NCBI GenBank assembly: GCA_022836615.1
Contig: MU405299.1
Location: forward strand, 62,001 to 126,000
Direction: 5' to 3'
Origin: Annulohypoxylon bovei var. microspora
Lineage: Eukaryota > Ascomycota > Sordariomycetes > Xylariales > Hypoxylaceae
DNA: 64,000 nucleotides
Below the pieces are notes generated by a model that searched no databases, was not told the origin of the DNA, and saw nothing but the letters and a program-made list of their open reading frames with translations. Below, piece after piece: positions 56,976 to 64,000 of the stretch (the stretch's first letter is position 1; each line of letters opens with the position of its first letter). The translations under genes were made by a program, and so were the position numbers.

Positions 56976-58005
56976 CTAGCTGGACCAGACAGCCTTGGTC
57001 CCCTCAGCGAACTTCTCGAAGCTTTGGGGAGGGTGTCCCGTCACCTTTTCGACGGCATCGGATGTTCCCTTCTCGAAGTCTTGCGAAGCCAAGACCTCTA
57101 GACGGGTCAGGAATCGAGCGAAGTAGTCTGACAGACCGGCGTGGACTAGGCCATCAATCCGGCCGGCTTCGTCTTGCTTCACGTGCTCGATCTTGCGCCC
57201 GAGAACTTTGGAAAGAGTCTCGGCAATCTATGAATACATTGTGTCAGTACTGGGTAATGTCACTTCCTATTGAAATGGGTATGTAGGTAGATAGGAAGGG
57301 CGATCCTACCTGGTCGTAAGTTAAGTTCTCAGGTCCAAGTATCCTTAGGTCACAGTTGTAGGACTTCTCGTCCGTCAGGGCGTGAAAGGCCACCTCGGAA
57401 ATGTCATCCGCGCTGATGAAGGGGATCATTCCATCTTGAGCAGCGGTGAAGATCTTGCCCAGCTTGCCGATGGTAAATGCAAGGCCTGGTTCAATCAAGT
57501 TCTCTGTGAAATAGGTTGTGTTAGTGACTCAAGAATATGAACTGATAAAGGTCTGCCACGTACCCATGAACCAAGATGGGCGAAGCACACAGTAGTCAAC
57601 ACCAGACTTGGTGAGATGCTCCCAAACTCTGCCCATTCCGTCCTTGCCAATTTCGGCTGAGGTACCAGCGCATAGAACGAAACGACTGACGCCTTGCTTC
57701 TTGGCAAGATCCACGAACTTGTTCATCGGCACCCAAGGCTCGCTAATCCGGGGCTCCATCATGTAGACGGCCTTGATCTGTGTGGTTTCGAAAGGCTTCA
57801 TCCAGGTCGACTCATCGCCCATGTCAAATTTGACGGTGGGATGAACATTTGACCCAGCACCAGGCCCTTGACGCGAGCCTAAGAGATAAGGCTTCTTGTC
57901 AGCGGCAAGCAATGCCGCGACGCGTGGGGCCGTCTTGCCGCTGCCGCCGGTGAGGAGAATCGACATGTTGGATAAGGAGGATTTTGCTAATTGGGAAATT
58001 GACAT
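56976..58005 (-). CDS. NmrA-like NAD(P)-dependent reductase, festuclavine dehydrogenase type
   Basis: Three exons, 58005-57564, 57503-57310 and 57227-56976 (introns of 60 and 82 bp), giving 295 residues. The N-terminus has the Rossmann motif ILLTGGSGKTAPRVAALL. It continues with MMEPRISEPWVPMNKFVDLA and GVSRFVLCAGTSAEIG, and exon 2 carries DGMIPFISADDISEVAFHAL and GPENLTYDQ. The arrangement and length match the atypical SDR/NmrA branch that includes EasG and FgaFS, which reduce an iminium in ergot alkaloid pathways. Many members have unrelated or unknown substrates. It probably reduces a C=N or C=O bond of the pathway intermediate. The region upstream carries an inserted MITE 247 bp from the start codon. 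Confidence 0.87.
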
Positions 58006-58251
58006 TTACGAATTGAATTTGTATTTGTGCGGAGGATGGAAGATGGAGGGTGGAGGGTGAATGAGGGAGGGATTAGAACAATATAAAGAAGTGTTAGTGC
58101 CGGCAGTTTGGCGTTGGTGTTGGGCACTGTTGGTAGTTTGCTGCTTACCAACTGTGCCACACAGCTACACTATGATTCGCACAAACGTTACCGCGGTGTC
58201 GGAACCCGAAAAGCCGTCTTCATCACCTTTGTGTGCGGATCGGAGATAAGG

Positions 58252-59044
58252 CACCCCGGTCCAGGTGAAGAAAACCCGCCAACCCGCCAATTCCTCTTTT
58301 CGCATGATGACACGCCCCACTTTAACAGGGGTGCGCTGTAAATTACAGGGCTTACAACGCTGTAGCCCACTGTAACTACCAGCGCATACCTCCCTGAAAG
58401 GAAAATGATATCACGTGACTACCTTTCTTATGACTCGGTTCAAGCTTGATATCTCACAAAGATCCGCAATTTCAGCTCTCAACACCTGGGTTGTAATATA
58501 CCAAGTTAAATCAATCGAAAGCCCTCAATTCAAGGTATCAGTAGATATTAAGCTTATTTATATTGAATAAATATTCGTTGCGTTGTTGTAGCTTAACATG
58601 GTTGCGCAGGTACGTATCTTGGAAAGGTGATAGCCTTATTCGTACGATATCTCGAAACATAGGTATCGGAAAGATATGCAACCTATATCAATCAATTTGT
58701 TTAATTGAGAGCTATACAAATATCAAAATTTGAAAATTCAATTGATTAAAATTGAAAAGCTATTTGAGTATAAAGTAGATTAAATGTATGGTGGTTTTAA
58801 CTTAGTAAGGAATTGAAAGCTTAACATACAGCGTTCTGATTGGTTGGTGGTATTAGCAAGCGCTTTGCGTTTTAATTGGTTGATTCATTGTAAAGGGATG
58901 CTCGCTGTAACTCACTGGGCTACAGTGGGTTTTAGCGCTGTAAGCCCTGTAAATTATAGCGCACCCCTGTTAAAAGTGGGGCGTGTCATCATGCGAAAAG
59001 AGGAATTGGCGGGTTGGCGGGTTTTCTTCACCTGGACCGGGGTG
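58252..59044. mobile_element. Non-autonomous inverted-repeat transposon (MITE), 793 bp
   Basis: The ends are near-perfect inverted repeats of about 120 bp (58252-58372 and 58925-59044), beginning CACCCCGGTCCAGGTG and its complement. In the outer 75 bp the only difference is one T in a T-run. The pentamer TAAGG directly flanks both ends (58247-58251 and 59045-59049) as a target-site duplication. The core is AT-rich and codes for nothing. The near identity of the arms points to a recent insertion. A full-length source copy would be needed to name the superfamily. Confidence 0.9.
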
Positions 59045-59609
59045 TAAGGACATAAAGGATGGCCTCGGATTTCTCCCGGCTGAGTGAGCCGGACGCTGTT
59101 GTGTAACGAGACTTGTCAGCTTACGCTAGAGATCGGCGGCATAATAATGAGATCTTAAAATAGCTGCTTAAATGTAACTAACATTCAGCTAGATCCCATA
59201 GAAAGGCGGAGGCGGAGAGTCAATCAAAAGGTATGAACGCATTAATATCACTTAGTAACAAAGACTCCGTGGGAACGAATTCCGTGACAATGAAACGCAT
59301 AAGCAATTATCCCTTCAAGCTCCATTTCGGCGTCAAAAGGAAGTGGGTCGATCCACCCAATCAGATCTTCACATTGTGCGAAAAGTTACCTATTGCAGGG
59401 AATACTTTTTCCGGATTTACTATTCGCCGAAAAGGCGGTTCAGGGGATAAACATGTCAGGTAATCCGCTCCCGGTGGGATCGGGGGTTACGTACACGCCG
59501 CATCCATGCGTCTCCGGACTAGATGACCGGCGGTCTTTAGGCTGACAGTTTCAAGTGATCGTATATCGGGGCAATAATGTTTTCAGCAGTAGGACCATCG
59601 ACTAGTAGA

Positions 59610-59617
59610 TATATAAA
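59610..59617 (+). promoter_or_regulatory. TATA-like box of the SnoaL-like gene
   Basis: TATATAAA lies 107 bp upstream of the ATG at 59724 and is followed by a CT-rich leader, the usual layout of a strong fungal promoter. Confidence 0.5.
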
Positions 59618-59723
59618 GAGAGATGCAATCGATCTCTATTCTCCACCATTCCAAGATTAGCAGTAGAAATCACCTGAATACTTAAATACCTACCTAAACA
59701 ACCATCCAATAAACATCGCAACC

Positions 59724-60197
59724 ATGACCGTCACACCTCTTCCCGCTAGACTCCCTGGTCCGGCTCTGAGCGACCGCGAGGCCGTCGCCGACATCTGCTA
59801 CGCCTCCTTCGCGTCCCTCGACCACGGCGACGAGCAGCTCCTCATGTCGGTTGTGACCCCAGACATCCACACCTTCATCGCCGGCAAGACTTGCGACGGC
59901 GCCGAGGACCTCAAGGCCAAGGTGTTCAACCACGTCGGCACGAAGCTCGACACGGTCCACTACCTGACCAACATGCGCGTCAGCATCGACACCCCCACCA
60001 CGGCCCGCGTGACCTTCGCCGCGCAGGCCGTGCACTGCCGCCCCGGCAAGGGCAGCGAGCCGGGCCCCAACAAGTACACCACCGGCGCACACTACATCTG
60101 CGCCGCTGTCAAGGCCGACGGCCTCTGGAAGCTGAAGGAGATGGAGTCGAATCATCTCTGGGCCGACGGCGATCGATCCGTCATGAAGGGCGTATAA
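59724..60197 (+). CDS. SnoaL/NTF2-like protein, candidate cyclase or dehydratase
   Basis: A compact intronless gene of 157 residues. The sequence ALSDREAVADICYASFASLDHGDEQLL, then VVTPDIHTFIAG and the later GAHYICAAVKADGLWKLKEM, follows the helix-helix-strand-sheet pattern of the SnoaL_4/NTF2-like fold. The WKLKEMESNHLW segment is the typical C-terminal strand pair. Members in fungal and bacterial polyketide and meroterpenoid clusters catalyse aldol cyclisation, dehydration or isomerisation, usually through His/Asp pairs lining the cone-shaped pocket. Here candidate residues include the DH pair in SLDHGDE, His49 in DIHTF, and the histidines in NHVGTK, VHYL and GAHY. The exact reaction cannot be told. 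It lies between the NmrA-like and FAD monooxygenase genes and is GC-rich like the PKS. Confidence 0.85.
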   Translation: MTVTPLPARLPGPALSDREAVADICYASFASLDHGDEQLLMSVVTPDIHTFIAGKTCDGAEDLKAKVFNHVGTKLDTVHYLTNMRVSIDTPTTARVTFAAQAVHCRPGKGSEPGPNKYTTGAHYICAAVKADGLWKLKEMESNHLWADGDRSVMKGV

Positions 60198-62405
60198 AAG
60201 GTTGAATTGGGCTTTACGCCCACGACAGATATTGGTTGATCGAGAGACTGGAAGCTGGAAGCGCGGATCGTCTATCACTTGGATTTACTCTATCTACACC
60301 TTGCTCGAGTTTATAAACAATCTCAAGTACTTCGCTCTTTGATACATGCCGCATTTTTAGTGATAAAGTAGTTGAGCAACTTTAGCCCTGTGCAAGAGAG
60401 CAGAGACATTGAAGTTACCAATTAAAGCAGACTGGCTATTAATAGTATACTATTGATCAAGGGCAGAGCCCCGTATCCACTAATTATATGATACAACACG
60501 TATATATAACTAGCCATCGTTGTCTTTTCCTACGATCTTGTTACTTAGCTTCATACATGCCATTTCTTAGCTTATAGCTCCTATAGATAGCTAGTCACTC
60601 GTTTAAAATACCAGTTTCTCCCTGATCAGAAATCCCCTGTCATGCCTTTTATAATATTGTCAACCTAGCTATCGTTATAATTATCGTTATAACCAGGTCC
60701 CTGGTTGCTGGAGCTCTGCTCTAGAACAATATCCCGTACATATCGATGTATCGAGATCACGCCATGGCCCTCGCCTTCGTGTATATGTCTCTGGGATCGG
60801 CGATGTATGATGGCTGGTGATGATCGGTCTGGTGGGTCTTCGTATGTGTTGGCAAGTGGGTATGTATGGCGGTGGGCAGTGGGCAGTGGGGCTCAACAGA
60901 AAAGACTGTGAGGTCGGCGAAATCGATGGGATCGTGGGAAATCGTCGAAAATCGTCGAAACAAGGTGATCAGGATGGTGGTCTTGTCGTGGTGATCTTGT
61001 CGTGGTGTTGTAGCGTTCGTACAGCAGGGAAAAGTGCGGTGGCATGCCCCTAGTCTTAGGTCTCTTTCCCTCCCTCGATAGCTTGAAGATGACGTCGTCG
61101 TCGGCGAAAGCTATCGAAGAAAGAGAAAAAACTGGTGATCAGGTAGAAAGATGAGATGCCCTGGTGATCAGGGTGGTGTGAAGTCTCTGATGGTATCTCG
61201 TTCCTCCCTGTGCTAGGGCTATGAGGCGCTCTCCCTCCCTCGATGGCTTGAAGGCATCGTCGTGAAAGCTAGTATCGATAGAGCATGCTTGGCAAAGAAA
61301 AAGAACAGGTCTCGCTGATCAGGCTGGCGAGAAGGTCATGATGCGTGCTGTGGTGTGCTGCGGTCCTCCTAAAGAGCTGAGGATGCCCGGTATCTAGTCC
61401 GCGTGGTCGGTCGCCACTTGTTCTGGAGCAGGGCTCCAGCAACCGGGGACCTGGCTATAGCGACAGCTACGCTGACGATATCATGGCAGGCATGGCAGGG
61501 GATCTCTGATCAGGGAGAAACTGGTATCTTGAACGAGTGACTAGCCATCTATGGGAGCTATGAGCCAAGAAGTGGCATGTATGAAGCTAAGTAACAAGAT
61601 CGTGGGAAAAGACCACGATGGCTAGGTAGCTATATACACGTGCTGTATCACATGACTAGTGGATACGGGGCTCCGCCCCTGATCACTATATACTGTAGAT
61701 TGGCTTGCTTCTAATTGAATATGAGGTCCACTCAGCAAATATTCAAGAGCGGCAGGAAAGCCGCGTTCTGTGACCGGACGCTCTTCATCTGCCCAGGTCA
61801 GGTTGGCTATTCTGGAAAAGAAGCAGATTGTCTGATTCGATTCTACGACGTGGCATTGGCGCGGTGTGCATGTATGCGTTGGTGCTTATAAAAAATTATA
61901 CTCATGCAGTGAGGTTATACCCATGAACTATAATGCTACCAAGCGATCCTTCGAGATAGAACCTTTGTCAATTGGGTGTGGCGGTGCGTGTACAGTCCAA
62001 AACACTGTAAATGGCAATTAGATAATCAGGGGATAGCTTTGGGGCGTGCGAGACACTGTATATGCGCACTGTCTGCGCCTTTCCTGACGTTATTTGGACT
62101 GTGCGCATAACTATCCCCTGCATTACACAGCCGGTATGCGCTACCCGCCATAGCATGTGTTAGTAACCTATATGGGCAAAAGGGGGATAGTGGTGCATAC
62201 AGTCCAATACAGTAGCATTAGCACATGAGACACTTAATCTGACTCCATTCTGGCGGTAAGGCAGATCATCAATTTATAGGGTGAACAACAATTAACCGGA
62301 ATAGCTTGAAAATCTAGCTGCCACAAAAACCCAGAATCATCTTTGTCTATAATCGTCTATCTACTTGAATACATATATAACACAGCAACTAAGAATGGCT
62401 CTTCC
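60198..62405. other. Spacer occupied mainly by a fold-back element
   Basis: About 2.2 kb. Most of it is the inverted-repeat element at 60438-61696. The remainder (61697-62405) has three copies of a short GGGGATAG...ACAGTCCAA motif (see findings). No protein gene is seen. Confidence 0.6.
60438..61696. mobile_element. Fold-back/MULE-like non-autonomous element, ~1.26 kb, RIP-scarred
   Basis: Two inverted arms of about 280-290 bp (about 60443-60730 and 61418-61694) share blocks such as CGATCTTGTTACTTAGCTTC and ACCAGTTTCTCCCTGATCAG. Differences between them are nearly all transitions, with A/T in the left arm where the right arm has G/C. The likely target duplication is the 9-mer AGACTGGCT at 60429-60437 versus AGATTGGCT at 61697-61705; a 9-bp duplication would fit Mutator-like elements. 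The core carries direct repeats (CCCTCCCTCGATAGCTTGAA at 61068 and a near copy at 61233) and TGATCAGG motifs, but no gene. End points are approximate. Confidence 0.8.
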
Positions 62406-63811
62406 TCAAGCCGCCAACGGCGCCAGGATATCATAGCTCACAATCTCTTGCGCAGCCTTGGCAAGCTTCCGCTGGAGCCCCTCAGGGTCCCGCCCATCCC
62501 GCCACTGGTACATGCGGCCGATCTGACCGGAGTTGCGAGGAACCCACTGGCCACGCTCCAATCTGGCGTTGCTATAGTTTTGTAGCGCCTCTCTCACTGC
62601 GTCGGCTGCAGTTGCGCCGCTCTGGGACTCCCGCTGAGCCTGCACCGACTCCAGGACCTTGCAGACCACGAGGGCGTCCTCGACACCCGTGCAGGCGCCG
62701 ATCCCCAGGAATGGAGTGCTGGCGTGCGCTGCGTCGCCGACGATGCAGACGCGGCCGCTTGCATACGTCGGTGGGGGGTTGTCGGTCATGTCGTAGATAC
62801 CCCACTTGATCATCTTCTCCGGGTAGAGCTTCCAGACGTTCGCGGCGTGCGGACACCAGTCCTTGAAGATCTTCTCGACCTCGCTGCGATCGGCCTGAGC
62901 CGTCATCCTGTGGGGGTCAGGGAACTCCTCGGCATCGTAGGCAAAGATGGCGATGTTCAGCAGTGTTCCGCTCATGACCTAAATCAAGAACATCGTCATT
63001 AGTAACCCTATACACGTCCAGAGCGGGTGGAATATATACGAACAGGATATGTCAGCAGGCATGCATTCGGGCCACAGTGCATGCAACCGCCCTGGGCAGT
63101 CTTCTCGCCCATGGCGGCAACACCGACGTCGATAGGAACCATGGTGCGGTAGGTAACATTGTGCGTGTAGCCCGGGCGGGCAGCTGGGTGGTCGGGGCCC
63201 AACATGGTTTTCCGGATGCTCGAGTGGACGCCGTCACAGCCGAGCACAACATCAGCCTTGGCGGTGGTGCCGTCCTCAAAGTGAAGGACGACCTTGCTGT
63301 TCTCTTCGCTGTCGTCATAGCTCAGGAGCTGCTTCCCGAACACGGCGGACCCTTCGGGCAGCAGGGCGCCCATCTCCTTGAGGAACTGCGCGCGCACGCA
63401 GCCCCAGAACAGGAGCTTGTTGTTCGGCGTCCGGAAGAGGAGCGCCTTGGACTCGTCCTCGGCGTCCTCCCGGGTCCGCGGGGTGTAGCCGTCCCAGTAG
63501 CTGTTGCTCGAGTTGGCGTCTGTCTTCTGGCTGATACGGCCCAGGATCTCTATGAGAGCAGGGTTTAGCTGTTTCATCCATCCTCGCGCTGCCTCAGTGA
63601 ACGCGAATCCGGCGCTGACCTCGGTCCACGTCGACGCGCGCTCATAGATGACAGTCTTGATGCCCCGACGATGTAGGCCTAGCGCCGTGATGACACCGAC
63701 TATGCCACCACCCACGATGGCCACCTCAAGAGGAGGTGTACCGCCGTTGGTGTGGCTGTTGCCGTTGGTGTGGCTGTTGCCGTTAACGTGGTTGTTACCG
63801 TTGGTAGCCAT
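62406..63811 (-). CDS. Group-A FAD monooxygenase, salicylate hydroxylase-like
   Basis: Two exons, 63811-63044 and 62978-62406 (65-bp intron), giving 446 residues. After an Asn/Gly/His-rich leader (residues ~3-23) comes the FAD motif VAIVGGGIVGVITALGLHRRG. The DG motif VLGCDGVHSSIRKTML is near residue 195. On exon 2 the GD motif CIVGDAAHASTPFLGIGACTGVEDA binds the flavin ribityl chain. These three motifs define class-A flavoprotein hydroxylases that use NAD(P)H and O2 to hydroxylate aromatic or enolic carbons or to epoxidise polyenes. There is no membrane segment. In this cluster it would act on a PKS-derived intermediate. The gene lies at the window edge, with 189 bp beyond its start. Confidence 0.92.
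63745..63806 (-). repeat. In-frame Asn/Gly/His tandem repeat in FAD monooxygenase
   Basis: Tandem units of about 24 bp encode NGNSHTNG-type sequence at the protein N-terminus. A related tract occurs inside the PKS at about 51,900-51,965 (linker after KS). Confidence 0.75.
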
Positions 63812-64000
63812 GGCGAAGATGTTAATGATAGGACTGGATAGGTCGATGAAATTGCTGATTCAACTGAGAAAATAGCTGGTAAAGCGATACAACAAATATC
63901 TACCCTGTAATTGATTACTTACTGACCAGATAGCGAACATCGTGGTATGTATACCTACATAAGTAGGTAGTCAACCTAGCAGCGTACTGAAGAAAACAGT
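63812..64000. other. Upstream region of the FAD monooxygenase
   Basis: 189 bp to the window end. It contains a TACCTACATAAGTAGGTAG motif near the edge. No gene is seen. Confidence 0.5.

Larger units (their letters stand above)
58006..59723. other. Divergent spacer invaded by a MITE
   Basis: About 1.7 kb between the NmrA-like gene and the SnoaL-like gene. It contains the 793-bp inverted-repeat element (separate entry). A 76-codon plus frame at 59233-59463 has no recognisable similarity. A TATA-like box before the SnoaL-like gene is listed separately. Confidence 0.55.

Overview
The window is nuclear DNA of a filamentous ascomycete (Pezizomycotina, probably a Sordariomycete). The evidence is short GT-AG introns of about 45-120 bp with CTAAC/CTGAC-type branch sites, families restricted to these fungi (Zn2Cys6 regulator, UstYa/DUF3328, glutaminase GtaA, highly reducing PKS), AT-rich spacers, and many dispersed TACCTAGGTA-type palindromes. 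Transition-type decay in one repeat arm suggests repeat-induced point mutation (RIP). Exon boundaries below were read by eye from splice signals and reading-frame continuity, without transcript data.

Left half (1 to about 31.2 kb) is ordinary genome. It holds an F-box-like protein, a Gln/Pro-rich protein with six 18-residue repeats, a secreted GH125 exo-mannosidase, a multi-pass membrane protein (DUF2434-like), an APC-superfamily permease, an orphan UstYa-family oxidase-like protein, an S33 proline-iminopeptidase-like hydrolase and a secreted GtaA-like glutaminase. A conserved housekeeping block follows: an Eco1-type zinc-finger protein without the acetyltransferase domain, a Vma12-type V-ATPase assembly factor, and the mitochondrial polyprenyl diphosphate synthase Coq1 divergent from it.

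Right half (about 31.7 kb to the window end) is accessory and looks like a secondary-metabolite gene cluster. In order it holds a Liz1/Seo1-type MFS transporter split into 17 exons, a cytochrome P450 with an in-frame stop near its N-terminus, a DHA2/DHA14-type MFS exporter, a Zn2Cys6 regulator, a highly reducing polyketide synthase (KS-AT-DH-degenerate MT-ER-KR-ACP, 2,489 aa), a secreted FAD oxidoreductase of the beta-cyclopiazonate dehydrogenase type, an NmrA-like reductase of the festuclavine dehydrogenase type, a SnoaL/NTF2-like candidate cyclase and a group-A FAD monooxygenase. The inferred scheme is that the PKS makes a reduced chain with little or no C-methylation, the flavoenzymes, P450 and reductase tailor it, the SnoaL-like protein may cyclise it, and DHA14 exports it. 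No NRPS, prenyltransferase, separate thioesterase or trans-ER is visible. The cluster may continue past the right edge.

Two inverted-repeat elements sit inside the cluster. One is a 793-bp MITE with nearly perfect ~120-bp arms and a TAAGG target duplication. The other is a ~1.26-kb fold-back element with ~280-bp arms, one of which carries almost exclusively C-to-T/G-to-A changes. No convincing rRNA, tRNA or CRISPR feature was found.
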